NCBI RefSeq assembly: GCF_029541745.1 | Contig: NZ_CP089746.1 | Span: 806,001-870,000 of the forward strand | Reading direction: 5' to 3' | Length of the DNA stretch: 64,000 nt | DNA from: Streptomyces sp. LX-29 | Lineage (GTDB): Bacteria; Actinomycetota; Actinomycetes; Streptomycetales; Streptomycetaceae | Made by a program: the position numbers and the translations under genes | Shown: one piece after another, positions 16,950-27,148 of the stretch | Numbering within the stretch: the first letter of the stretch is position 1 | Layout: each line of letters opens with the position of its first letter | The notes under the pieces: model-generated | Database searches by the model: none | Told to the model about the DNA's origin: nothing | Seen by the model: the letters and a program-made list of their open reading frames with translations, nothing else

Positions 16950-18286
16950 GTGTCGACGGCACCCGATGTCGCCACGCACGTCCCGACGGCCCACCCGGCA
17001 CACCCCGCCGTGGGCGCGGCCACCGGCCTGCTCGACGCCTACACTCCGGGCGCGCGTTTCCTCGCCACCCCCACCAGGACCCTCCTCGCCCACGGCGTCC
17101 ACACCGACGTCCCGCACGACGAGAGACCGTTGCCGCGGCGCGTCGCCGCGGCGCTCCGGGCCGCCGGCGCCGCGGGGCTGCCCTCGCCGGTCGTCATCGG
17201 CGCGGTGCCCTTCGACCAGAGCGCGCCGGCCGCGCTCGCCGTCCCCGCCACGCTCAGCAGCGCTCCGCCGCTCACCGCCGACCCGCTGATCGCGTTGCCC
17301 GCCACCACGGCCCCCGCGACCGACTGGGAGATCCGTCCGGTGCCGGCCCCCGAGGAGTACGGGGCGGGGGTCGCCGCGGCGGTGCGGCGGATGCGCGACG
17401 GGGAGTTCCGCAAGGTGGTGCTCGCCCGGACCCTCGAACTGCGCGCCCGCGGCCCGCGCGGACCGCTGGACGCCCCCGGCGGCCCGCTCGACGCCCCGCG
17501 CGACCCGCTGGAGGTCTCGCGCGGCTCCGTGGACGTGCCCGCGATGGTGCAGCGGCTGGCCCGCCGCGACCCCTCGGGGCACACCTTCGCGCTGCCTGTC
17601 GGCGCCGGGCGGACCCTGCTGGGGGCCAGTCCCGAACTGCTGGTCGCCCGGCGTGGCGACCGCGTGATCGCCAACCCGCTGGCCGGGTCCGCACCGCGCA
17701 GCACCGACCTCGCCGAGGACGTGCGGCGCGCCGCCGCGCTCCTGGAGTCGGCGAAGGACCTGCACGAGCACGCGGTCGTGGTGGATGCCGTCCGCGCGGC
17801 CCTCGCCCCGCACTGCGCGGCGCTGGACGTGCCCGCGCGGCCCACCCTGGTGCGCACCGCGACGATGTGGCACCTGTCCACCACCGTGACCGGAACCCTG
17901 GCTGCCCCGCGGGCCTCCGCCCTGGAGTTGGCCTGTGCGCTGCACCCCACGCCCGCCGTGTGCGGCACTCCGACGGCGACCGCGCGGGAGGTGATCCGCG
18001 AGACCGAACCGTTCGACCGGGGCTTCTTCACCGGGATGGTCGGCTGGGGCGACGCCTCCGGGGACGGCGAGTGGGTCGTCACGATCCGCTGTGCGGAGGC
18101 GGACCCCGAGGAGGGCGTGATGCGGCTGTACGCGGGCGCCGGGGTGGTGGCCGCCTCGCGGCCGGAGGACGAGACGGCCGAGACCGGCGCCAAGTTCCGC
18201 ACCTTCCTGGACGCCGTGGGGGCGGAGGCGCACGCCGTGACCGCGGCGGAGACCGGCGTTCCGGCCGGCGCGACGGGGGTGGCCCG

Positions 18287-18290
<4 letters not shown>
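16950..18290 (+). CDS. dhbC: Isochorismate synthase
   Basis: A 446-residue EntC/DhbC-type enzyme converting chorismate to isochorismate. The chorismate-binding family pattern is clear: [12 protein letters not shown] near 152, NPLAGSAPR near 248, a [18 protein letters not shown] stretch, [11 protein letters not shown] near 334 and the [16 protein letters not shown] block near 352. The GTG at 16950 has GGAG upstream; an alternative is unlikely. The 264-bp gap after dhbA holds only GTATGGCCC-like short repeats. The stop codon overlaps the next start (ATGA), coupling it to dhbE. Confidence 0.92.
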
Positions 18291-19936
<1,646 letters not shown>

Positions 19937-19983
19937 GTCCCTTCACCTCCAACCCACCCGCTGTTCGAACGGAATACCCCACC

Positions 19984-20616
19984 ATGGCCCTGCCCGCCAT
20001 CGCCCCCTACCCCATGCCGTCGCCGGCCGAGCTGCCGGAGAACCGCGTCTCCTGGACCGTCGACGCGTCCCGCGCGGTGCTGCTGATCCACGATCTGCAG
20101 AACTACTTCCTCTCGGCGTTCACCGCCGACGCCTCGCCCGTCCCCGAACTCCTCGACCACGTCAGCCGCTTGAAGAAGGAGGCGGAGCGGCTGGGCGTGC
20201 CGGTCGTCTACACGGCGCAGCCGGGCGGCCAGACTCCGGTCGAGCGGGGGCTCCAGCAGGACTTCTGGGGGCCGGGGCTGCCGGCGGACCCGACGGCCTC
20301 GGCGATCGCGGAGCAGGTGGCGCCGGGTCCGGACGACACCGTGCTGACCAAGTGGAAGTACAGCGCCTTCGTCCGCACCGATCTGCTGGAGCAGCTCCAC
20401 GAGCGGGGCCGCGACCAGCTCGTCATCACCGGCGTCTACGCCCACATCGGCGTGCTGATGACCGCCTGCGACGCGTGGATGCGGGACATCCAGGCGTTCG
20501 TGGTCGCCGACGCCGTGGCGGACTTCTCGGCGCGCGACCACCGCATGGCGCTGGAGTGGGCGGCCGGCAGGTGCGCCGTCGTCACCACCACCGACACGGT
20601 CTTCAAGGAGGACTGA
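19984..20616 (+). CDS. dhbB: Isochorismatase without carrier domain
   Basis: A 210-residue isochorismatase that hydrolyses isochorismate to 2,3-dihydro-2,3-DHB and pyruvate. HDLQNYFL carries the catalytic Asp, TKWKYSAF the catalytic Lys, and a TGVYAHIGVLMTACDAWMRD stretch follows. EntB and DhbB of other bacteria are about 285-310 residues with a C-terminal aryl carrier domain. Here the protein stops after the hydrolase fold and the carrier is the next gene, 4 bp downstream. The ATG start follows a weak GGAA; the frame upstream is a dhbE shadow. Confidence 0.92.
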   Translation: MALPAIAPYPMPSPAELPENRVSWTVDASRAVLLIHDLQNYFLSAFTADASPVPELLDHVSRLKKEAERLGVPVVYTAQPGGQTPVERGLQQDFWGPGLPADPTASAIAEQVAPGPDDTVLTKWKYSAFVRTDLLEQLHERGRDQLVITGVYAHIGVLMTACDAWMRDIQAFVVADAVADFSARDHRMALEWAAGRCAVVTTTDTVFKED

Positions 20617-20620
20617 CCCC

Positions 20621-20851
20621 ATGACGCTCACCCTGGAGCAACTGCGCGCCGACGTCGCCGACGTGCTGGGCGAGGAGCCCGCCGACATCCCCGACGACGA
20701 GAACCTCGTCGACTACGGCCTGGACTCGGTGCGGTTGATGACCCTCGTGGAGCGCTGGCGCCGCGACCACGGCGTCACGGTCGACCTCGCCGACCTGATG
20801 GAGCGGCCGGCGCTGGAGGAGTGGGGTCGGCTGCTGGGGGCCGCTGGATGA
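20621..20851 (+). CDS. Stand-alone aryl carrier protein
   Basis: A 76-residue acyl-carrier-like helical protein with the phosphopantetheine site YGLDSVRLM at about residues 33-41 (Ser near 37). It matches the ArCP part of EntB (LVDYGLDS.R.M). It should carry DHB from DhbE to the C1 domain of the NRPS. The ATG at 20621 has AAGGAGGA upstream, within the end of dhbB. Its stop overlaps the start of the next gene. Confidence 0.9.
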   Translation: MTLTLEQLRADVADVLGEEPADIPDDENLVDYGLDSVRLMTLVERWRRDHGVTVDLADLMERPALEEWGRLLGAAG

Positions 20852-23505
20852 CCTCGGTCCCCGGGCTGGCCGCCGGGCGGGCCGGGGGCGGCACCGGCTC
20901 CCCGGCCGCCGCACCCGCGCTGCCGCTGACCCTCGCGCAGTCCGCGCTGTGGCGCCGGCCCGGGCCGCCGCCCGGCAGCCCGGCGCGCGCCCTCGCCGAC
21001 GTCACGGTGATCGACGGCCCGCTGGATCCGCCGCTGTTCGCCGCGGCGCTGCGGCGGGCCGTGTCCGAGGCGGACGCGCTGCGGGTGCGGATCGCGCCCG
21101 GCGCGGACGGCCTGCGCCAGGCGCCGATGGCGGACTGGCGGCGCGCCGCCCGGGCCGACGGCTCTCCTCCGCCCGGCGACGGTCCGGAAGGCCGCCCCCG
21201 GCCCCCGGCCGGAAGCCGGGGCGGCCCGCCGTCCGGAGCGTCCCGGCCGCCCGGCGGCCGGGACGGCTGGCGTTGTGTCGACCTCCGCGCGGAGCCCGAT
21301 CCGGAGGCGGCCGCCGAGGCGTGGCAGGCGGCCTGGCTCGCGGAACCGTTCGACGTGGCGCGCGGGCCGCTGTTCGGGCACGCGCTGCTGCGCACCGCGG
21401 ACCGGCGCTGGCACTGGTGCCAGCGCGCCCATCACGCGGTCACCGACGGCATAGGGCGCTCACTCCTGGCGGCGCGCGCCGCCGCCGTCTACAGCGCGCT
21501 GGTACGGGGCCGGCATCCGGGTCCCAGCCCGTTCACCCCGCTGCGGGAGCTGGTCGCGGCGGACATCGCCTACCGGGCCTCGCCGGAGTACACCGCCGAT
21601 CTGGCGTACTGGCGGCGGGCCTTGGAAGGCGTGTCCCGGCGCCCGCGCGGCGTTCCCCGACGGCCGCGCGGCGGGCCGGGGCGCTCCGTGGCGCTCCGCC
21701 GCGCCACCTCTCTGTCAGCGACTGCCGCGGATCGGCTGCGGCAGACCGCGCGGTCGCTGGGCGTCGGCTGGCCCGACCTGGTGATCGCCACGGAGGCCCT
21801 CTACGCCGCGCGGACGGACGGCGTCGAGGAGGTCGTCCTGGGGCTGTCGCTCCCGGCTCGCACGGGACACACCCGCCACTCCCCCGGCCGCACCGCGCGC
21901 GTGCTGCCGCTGCGGCTGTCCGTGACCCCGGCCACCACGCTGGCGCAGCTGGCCCGGGAGGTCGTCCGGCGCGGCTCGGAGGCGCGCCGCCACCAGCTGT
22001 GCCACCCCGAGGACATCCGGCGCGCGGTGCGGTGGCCGGACGGTGCCCCGCTGGTCGGCACGGTGGTCCGGGTGCTGCCGTCCGGAGCCGGCCCGTCCTT
22101 CGCGGCCGCCTCCGCGCGGGTGCGCAACCTGTCCCGCGGCCCGGTCGAGGACCTGGCCCTGGGGGTCTACGACCACGTCGACGGCGAGCCGCTGCGGATC
22201 GAGCTGGACGGCGACGCGGAGCTGCACGGGGAGGAGGCGCTGGAGGCCCGGCTGGCGCGGTTCGCCGCGCTGCTGGAGGCGGTGGCCGCCTGCGATCCGC
22301 ACGCGCCGCTGGCGGCGCTTCCGATGCTGACGCCCCGTGAGCGACCGTGGGTCCTGCTGGAGTTCAACGACACGGCGCACCTGGTGCCGCCGACGACCGC
22401 CATCGGCCCCACGGAGAGCCTGGCCGTCCGTACGCCGGAGGCCGTCGCGCTGGTCGACGGCGCCACGACGCTCACCTACGGCGAACTCCACGCCCGCGCC
22501 AACCGACTCGCCCGGCATCTGCGGGGCCAGGGGGTGCGCGCCGGCACCACCGTCGCCGTCGCGCTGCCGCTCTCACCCGTGTGGGTGGTTTCGCTACTCG
22601 CCGTCCTCAAAGCGGGCGCCGCGTTCACACCGTTTCCCGCGCGGGGCTGTGCGCATGTGCTGGCGGACGACGGCCGGTGGGAGGAGGTGCGCGCGCTCGG
22701 GCTGCCGTCGACCGACCCCCGGTCCGTCGAGCTCTCCGCCTACCCGGCGATCGTGCCGCCGCGCCCGCTCACCCCGCACCATCCGGCGCTGCTGCTGCGC
22801 GAGCCGCCCGGGGCTCCGGGCGGCGGAGCGGATTTGATCATTCCGCATGGCGCGCTCGACCAGCGCATACGGCAGTGGCAGCGGGAACGGCCACTCCGCG
22901 CGGGAGAACGGGTGGCCCTGGCGGCACCGACGGCACGCCCCCACCGCCCCGCGGACGAGCCGAACTCCGTTGATGGGAAAGCCCGTTGGGGCGCAGCTGC
23001 CTCCGACCAAGGACGCGTCGCCACCGGCGGGCCGGCGCTGGACGACCGGCGCGGTCTCGTCGCCCGCACCTGGGGCGCGGGCGGCCCCGCCGGACCGCAA
23101 ACCTCCGGGCACCTCGAAGAGATCCTTCTCACGCTGAAGGCCCTGCGGGCGGGCGCCTGCCTCGTCCTCGGCGCCCCCGCCGCGGCGCTTCCGGAGGCCG
23201 ACGGACGCGCCCCGCTGGACGGCCCCTGGGGGCCGCCCTGGAACACCCGGCTGTACATCCTCGACGCCGCCCTCCAGCCGTGCCCGCCGGGCGTGGTGGG
23301 GGATGTGTACGTCGCGGGAGACCGGCTCGCCTCGGGTTACGCGCGCCGCGCCGCGCTCACCGCCCTGCGCTTCGTGGCCGATCCCTACGGCCCGCCCGGC
23401 GGTCGGATGCACCGCACCGGCGAACGCGCGCGCTGGACCGGCGACGGCGCTGTCCAGCGCGTTCGCACTGCTGAGCGCCTTGTCGGCGACTCCGGGGAGC
23501 ACTAA
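20848..23505 (+). CDS. Degenerate NRPS: condensation domain plus eroded, truncated adenylation domain
   Basis: The 885-residue protein starts at an ATG overlapping the carrier-protein stop. A condensation-type domain (about 20-500) keeps HHAVTDG near 195 and the end-region NLSRGPVEDL. An adenylation domain starts near 505 (LTYGELHARANRLARHLRG) but the phosphate loop expected before LIIPHGAL (near 663) is replaced by EPPGAPGGGAD. The core A4-A6 region is missing, and the chain ends after RMHRTGERARWTGDG, before the A10 lysine. No carrier domain follows. It cannot be a normal module. It may act only as a C domain or be decaying. Third-position GC stays high, so the frame is not simply junk. Confidence 0.75.
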   Translation: MTSVPGLAAGRAGGGTGSPAAAPALPLTLAQSALWRRPGPPPGSPARALADVTVIDGPLDPPLFAAALRRAVSEADALRVRIAPGADGLRQAPMADWRRAARADGSPPPGDGPEGRPRPPAGSRGGPPSGASRPPGGRDGWRCVDLRAEPDPEAAAEAWQAAWLAEPFDVARGPLFGHALLRTADRRWHWCQRAHHAVTDGIGRSLLAARAAAVYSALVRGRHPGPSPFTPLRELVAADIAYRASPEYTADLAYWRRALEGVSRRPRGVPRRPRGGPGRSVALRRATSLSATAADRLRQTARSLGVGWPDLVIATEALYAARTDGVEEVVLGLSLPARTGHTRHSPGRTARVLPLRLSVTPATTLAQLAREVVRRGSEARRHQLCHPEDIRRAVRWPDGAPLVGTVVRVLPSGAGPSFAAASARVRNLSRGPVEDLALGVYDHVDGEPLRIELDGDAELHGEEALEARLARFAALLEAVAACDPHAPLAALPMLTPRERPWVLLEFNDTAHLVPPTTAIGPTESLAVRTPEAVALVDGATTLTYGELHARANRLARHLRGQGVRAGTTVAVALPLSPVWVVSLLAVLKAGAAFTPFPARGCAHVLADDGRWEEVRALGLPSTDPRSVELSAYPAIVPPRPLTPHHPALLLREPPGAPGGGADLIIPHGALDQRIRQWQRERPLRAGERVALAAPTARPHRPADEPNSVDGKARWGAAASDQGRVATGGPALDDRRGLVARTWGAGGPAGPQTSGHLEEILLTLKALRAGACLVLGAPAAALPEADGRAPLDGPWGPPWNTRLYILDAALQPCPPGVVGDVYVAGDRLASGYARRAALTALRFVADPYGPPGGRMHRTGERARWTGDGAVQRVRTAERLVGDSGEH

Positions 23506-23509
23506 GGTC

Positions 23510-23690
23510 ACAGGGCCTTGGTGCACGGGAAACCGGTGAAGAACCGGTGCGGCCCTCGCCACTGTGATCGGGAAAGTCCGGCTCCATCCCCCCGGGGGAA
23601 GCCACTGGGACGCCGAGGGAGACCTCGGCGCCTGGGAAGGCGGAGTCCGGACGCCTCACCCGTCAGCCAGGAGACCGGCCAGGGCGCGTT
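23510..23690 (+). promoter_or_regulatory. Cobalamin riboswitch upstream of cbiM
   Basis: The conserved AdoCbl-riboswitch blocks appear in order: GGTGCACGGGAAACCGGTG, CGGTGCGGCCCTCGCCACTG, a CACTGGGACG..CCTGGGAAGGCGG arm, and GTCAGCCAGGAGACCGGCC at 23663-23681. It begins right behind the degenerate NRPS stop and ends about 40 bp before cbiM. High cobalamin should shut off the cobalt importer genes. Confidence 0.93.
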
Positions 23691-23726
23691 GTCCATCCAC
23701 GAGGTGCTGGAGAGGTCTCCCGACAC

Positions 23727-24467
23727 ATGCACATAGCCGAGGGTTATCTGCCACCAGGGCACGCGGCCGCCTGGGCCGCCGCGTCCGCCCCGTTCGTCAT
23801 CCACGGCGTGCGCTCCCTGACCCGCGAGGTCAAGGCCCACCCCGAATCCACCCTGCTGCTCGGCGCGTCCGGCGCCTTCACCTTCGTCCTCTCCGCGCTC
23901 AAGATCCCATCGGTGACGGGGAGCTGCTCCCACCCCACCGGTACCGGGCTCGGCGCGATCCTGTTCCGACCACCGGTGATGGCGGTGCTCGGCACCATCA
24001 CCCTGCTCTTCCAGGCGTTGCTGCTGGCCCACGGCGGGCTGACCACGCTCGGCGCCAACGTCTTCTCCATGGCCGTCGTCGGCCCCTGGGCCGGATACGG
24101 CGTGTACTGGCTGCTCCGGCGTTTCGAACTGCCGCTGATGGTCTGCGTGTTCTTCGGGGCCTTCATGGCCGACCTGATCACGTACTGCGTCACCACCGTC
24201 CAGCTGGCCCTCGCCTTCCCCGACCCGAGCAGTGGATTCGCCGGCGCGCTGGCCAAGTTCGGCGGCATCTTCGCGGTCACCCAGATCCCGCTCGCGGTCA
24301 GCGAGGGGCTGCTCACCGTGCTCGTGATGCGGCTTCTGGTGCAGTCCAGCAAGGGCGAGCTCACCCGGCTCGGCGTGCTGCTCCAGAGCGGTGCCGCGGG
24401 CCGGGACGGAGCGGCCGGCAAGGGTGACAAGGGCGACAAGGGCGAGACGAAGGAGGCCATGGCCTGA
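23727..24467 (+). CDS. cbiM: Cobalt ECF transporter membrane/substrate component CbiM
   Basis: A 246-residue membrane protein starting [13 protein letters not shown], the canonical CbiM N-terminus in which the amino terminus and His2 coordinate Co(II). [18 protein letters not shown] near 70-87 is the second family signature. Six to seven hydrophobic segments follow, then a Lys/Gly-rich tail. GGAGAGG lies upstream of the ATG. First gene of cbiMNQO behind the riboswitch; overlaps cbiN by one base (TGATG). Confidence 0.95.
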   Translation: MHIAEGYLPPGHAAAWAAASAPFVIHGVRSLTREVKAHPESTLLLGASGAFTFVLSALKIPSVTGSCSHPTGTGLGAILFRPPVMAVLGTITLLFQALLLAHGGLTTLGANVFSMAVVGPWAGYGVYWLLRRFELPLMVCVFFGAFMADLITYCVTTVQLALAFPDPSSGFAGALAKFGGIFAVTQIPLAVSEGLLTVLVMRLLVQSSKGELTRLGVLLQSGAAGRDGAAGKGDKGDKGETKEAMA

Positions 24468-24943
24468 TGAGCCGTAACGCCAAGATCAATTCGCTGCTGC
24501 TGCTCGTCGTCGCCGCCCTGGCCGTCCTCCCGATCGCCCTCGGCATGGGCGACCACAAGGAGGAGCCGTTCACCGGGGCCGACGCCCAGGCGGAGACCGC
24601 GATCACCGAGAACAAGCCGGACTACGAGCCGTGGTTCACCCCGCTGTACGAGCCGCCGTCCGCCGAGATCGAGTCAGCGCTGTTCGCGCTCCAGGCCGCG
24701 ATCGGCGCCGGCGTCGTGGCGTTCTACTTCGGACTGCGCAAGGGACGCCGGCAGGGCGAGGCCCGCGCGGCCGAGGCCGCCGCCGGGGACTCCCTCACCG
24801 AAGCCCGCGCGGAGGCGGTCACCGCCACCGCCGGGGCCTCGCACGGAGCGGCCGCGGGCGCCGGCAAGGCCGAGGCCGAGGCCACCGCGCCCGGCAGCGC
24901 CGAGCCCGCGGCCGGCGAGCGGCCCGAAGCCGCGCGCCCCTAG
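24467..24943 (+). CDS. cbiN: Cobalt transport protein CbiN
   Basis: A 158-residue protein with two hydrophobic segments (about 9-26 and 66-85) around an extracytoplasmic loop, FTGADAQAETAITENKPDY and YEPWFTPLYEPPS, which are the CbiN signatures. CbiN assists Co(II) loading of CbiM. The last 65 residues are an Ala/Glu-rich tail not found in shorter homologues. Coupled to cbiM by start/stop overlap. Confidence 0.93.
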   Translation: MSRNAKINSLLLLVVAALAVLPIALGMGDHKEEPFTGADAQAETAITENKPDYEPWFTPLYEPPSAEIESALFALQAAIGAGVVAFYFGLRKGRRQGEARAAEAAAGDSLTEARAEAVTATAGASHGAAAGAGKAEAEATAPGSAEPAAGERPEAARP

Positions 24944-24952
24944 CGGCGCCCG

Positions 24953-25702
24953 ATGCTGCCGATCGACGCGGCGGCGCACAGCAGTCGCTGGCGCCGCCGC
25001 CATCCTGTGGACAAGGCCGTCCTGGGCATGGGCCTGACCTTCTGCGCGGTGGGCCTGCCGCCGTGGCCGGGCGGCCCGCTGGTGGCCGCGGCCACCCTCG
25101 CCCTGCTGCTGGGTCCGGCCGGCGTGGAACCGCGCCAGCTGTGGCGGGCGTTCCGGGTGCCGCTGGGCTTCTGCGTCACCGGCGCACTCCCGCTGCTGTT
25201 CGCGGTGGGCGGCGGGGACGGCTGGGTCTCGCTCGCCCCGGACGGGCCGCGGCACGCCGCCGAGCTGCTGCTGCGCACCTCCGCCGCCTCCCTGGGCGTC
25301 CTGCTGTTCGCCTTCACCACGCCCGTCTCGGACGTCCTGCCGCGGCTGGTGCGGGCGGGGGTGCCCGCGCCCGTGGTGGACGTCGCGCTGGTGATGTACC
25401 GCATCACCTTCCTGCTGCTGGACTCCATGCAGCAGGTGCGCGAGGCGCAGGCCGCGCGGCTGGGCCACACCACCCGCGCCGCCACCTGGCGGTCGCTGGC
25501 TGGCCTGGGGGCGACGGTCTTCGTCCGCGCCTTCGACCGGGCCGGTCGGATGCAGGCGGGCCTCGCGGGGCGCGGCTACGACGGCACCCTGCGCGTCCTG
25601 CTGCCCACCGCGCGGATCTCCGGCCGCTTCCTCGCCGCGACCGCCGCGCTACTGACCGGGCTGATCGCGCTCACGCTCGTACTCGAAAGGTTCGTCGCAT
25701 GA
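24953..25702 (+). CDS. cbiQ: Cobalt ECF transporter T component CbiQ
   Basis: A 249-residue EcfT-type membrane protein with about five hydrophobic segments. The coupling-helix motifs with Ala-Arg-Gly character are visible as EAQAARLG near 163 and AGLAGRGYDG near 202. CbiQ links CbiM/N to the CbiO ATPase. It starts 9 bp after cbiN and its stop overlaps the cbiO start. Confidence 0.92.
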   Translation: MLPIDAAAHSSRWRRRHPVDKAVLGMGLTFCAVGLPPWPGGPLVAAATLALLLGPAGVEPRQLWRAFRVPLGFCVTGALPLLFAVGGGDGWVSLAPDGPRHAAELLLRTSAASLGVLLFAFTTPVSDVLPRLVRAGVPAPVVDVALVMYRITFLLLDSMQQVREAQAARLGHTTRAATWRSLAGLGATVFVRAFDRAGRMQAGLAGRGYDGTLRVLLPTARISGRFLAATAALLTGLIALTLVLERFVA

Positions 25703-26574
25703 CCGGCACGACCGATCCCGTGACCCCGAAGCCCGTCGTGGAGCTCGTCCGCGCGGGATACGCCTACGAGGACGGCCCGGCCGTGCTGGAGGACGTCGAC
25801 TTCACCGTCCCCGAAGGCCGCACCATGGCCCTGCTGGGCCGCAACGGCAGCGGCAAGACCACGCTGATGCGGCTGCTCAGCGGCGGACTCCAGTGCCGCT
25901 CCGGGCAACTGCTGCTGGACGGCACCCCGGTGACGTACGACCGCAAGGGGCTGACCCGGCTGCGCACCACCGTGCAACTGGTGGTGCAGGACCCGGACGA
26001 CCAGCTGTTCGCCGCCTCGGTGAGCCAGGACGTGTCCTTCGGCCCGATGAACCTGGGGCTGTCGGAGGCCGAGGTCGCCGAGCGGGTCGAGGAGTCCCTG
26101 GAGGCGCTGGACATCACCGCGCTGCGGGACCGGCCCACACATCTGCTGTCCTACGGGCAGCGCAAGCGGGCCGCGATCGCGGGCGCGGTGGCGATGCGGC
26201 CCCGGCTGCTGATCCTGGACGAGCCCACCGCGGGGCTCGACCCGCACGGCCAGGAGCGGCTGCTGGACGTCCTCGGCGGGCTCCAGCGCTCCGGCACCAC
26301 CGTGCTGATGGCCACCCACGACGTGGACCTCGCGCTGCGCTGGGCGGACGACGTGGCCGTGCTGACCCCGGCCGGGCTGCGCACCGGCCCGACCGGGGAG
26401 GTCCTCGCCGACCAGGAGCTGCTGGAGGCGGCCCGGCTGTGCAGGCCATGGGGCACCGCGGTGGCCGCGGTGCTGCGCGCCCACGGCCTGCTCGACGCGG
26501 CGGAGGCCGGCCCCCGCACGCCGGAGGAGCTGGGCGACTGGGTCGCCCGGCGGCCTACAGCTCCGTCCAGGTGA
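25699..26574 (+). CDS. cbiO: Cobalt ECF transporter ATPase CbiO
   Basis: A 291-residue ABC ATPase with Walker A GRNGSGKTT near 48, signature LSYGQRKRAAIAG near 151, Walker B LLILDEPTAGLD near 171 and switch His in ATHDVDLAL. The signature is LSYGQ rather than LSGGQ, as in many CbiO/EcfA proteins. The ATG overlaps the cbiQ stop. Its last 20 bases overlap, on the other strand, the end of the DUF4430 gene. Confidence 0.93.
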   Translation: MTGTTDPVTPKPVVELVRAGYAYEDGPAVLEDVDFTVPEGRTMALLGRNGSGKTTLMRLLSGGLQCRSGQLLLDGTPVTYDRKGLTRLRTTVQLVVQDPDDQLFAASVSQDVSFGPMNLGLSEAEVAERVEESLEALDITALRDRPTHLLSYGQRKRAAIAGAVAMRPRLLILDEPTAGLDPHGQERLLDVLGGLQRSGTTVLMATHDVDLALRWADDVAVLTPAGLRTGPTGEVLADQELLEAARLCRPWGTAVAAVLRAHGLLDAAEAGPRTPEELGDWVARRPTAPSR

Positions 26575-27076
26575 AGGCGACCTTGTCGCCCGCCTTGATC
26601 CGGAACTGGCAGCCGCCCACGGGGGTCGCGGTGCCGTTCACGGCGATGTTCCAGTAGGCCTCGTTACCGCCGTTCTTGCCCGCGATGGTGGAGACGAAGT
26701 AGTCGTCGAAGGACGGGTACCAGACGCCGTCCCAGGTGAAGCCCTTCTTCTTGGCGGCGTCGTCGAGGGCGGCGGTCGGGGTGGCGCCCGGCTTCGGGTT
26801 GGCGCCGTTGTTGGTGCCGTCGCACCTGTGGGTGCCGCCGGAGGCGGTGGTGACGGTGTGCCCGGTGGTCTTGATGGAGCCGTTGAAAATCGTCGAGTTG
26901 TTCGGGCCCTTGACCGTCAGCGTGACGGTGATCGGGGCGTTGACGGCCGTTCTCGCCGACGCCGGGGCGGACGATGCCGGGGCGGACTGCGCCTGGGCCT
27001 GGGCGGAGGCGGCGGTGAGGGCGAGGCCGAGCACGGCGGTGACGACGGCGGCGCGGCGGGTGCGGATCTGACGCAT
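26555..27076 (-). CDS. Small secreted DUF4430 (transcobalamin-like C-terminal) protein
   Basis: A 173-residue protein with a clear Sec signal peptide (MRQIRTRRAAVVTAVLGLAL, then an AXA-type site near 27-31). The mature part fits DUF4430, the family related to the C-terminal beta domain of vertebrate transcobalamin and intrinsic factor. Supporting segments are GFTWDGVWYPSFDDYFVSTI, a YWNIAVNGTATPVGGCQF segment, and an IKAGDKVAFTWTEL end. It has two Cys, possibly a disulfide. Last gene of the riboswitch-controlled minus-strand operon, 72 bp after the toroid protein. Role inferred: extracellular cobalamin (or corrinoid/cobalt) capture together with the toroid protein. Confidence 0.75.
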   Translation of the reverse strand: MRQIRTRRAAVVTAVLGLALTAASAQAQAQSAPASSAPASARTAVNAPITVTLTVKGPNNSTIFNGSIKTTGHTVTTASGGTHRCDGTNNGANPKPGATPTAALDDAAKKKGFTWDGVWYPSFDDYFVSTIAGKNGGNEAYWNIAVNGTATPVGGCQFRIKAGDKVAFTWTEL

Positions 27077-27148
27077 GGACGGTGCCTTCCTGGGGTTTCG
27101 TGTGGGTCGGTGACCGCGGAGCGGTCTGGGGAGCGGTGGTCTTGGTGC

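Noticed and set aside
16445..18286. 614-residue N-terminal extension of DhbE
   Set aside because: It runs through dhbA and dhbC in another phase; the family N-terminus begins at the ATG overlapping the dhbC stop.
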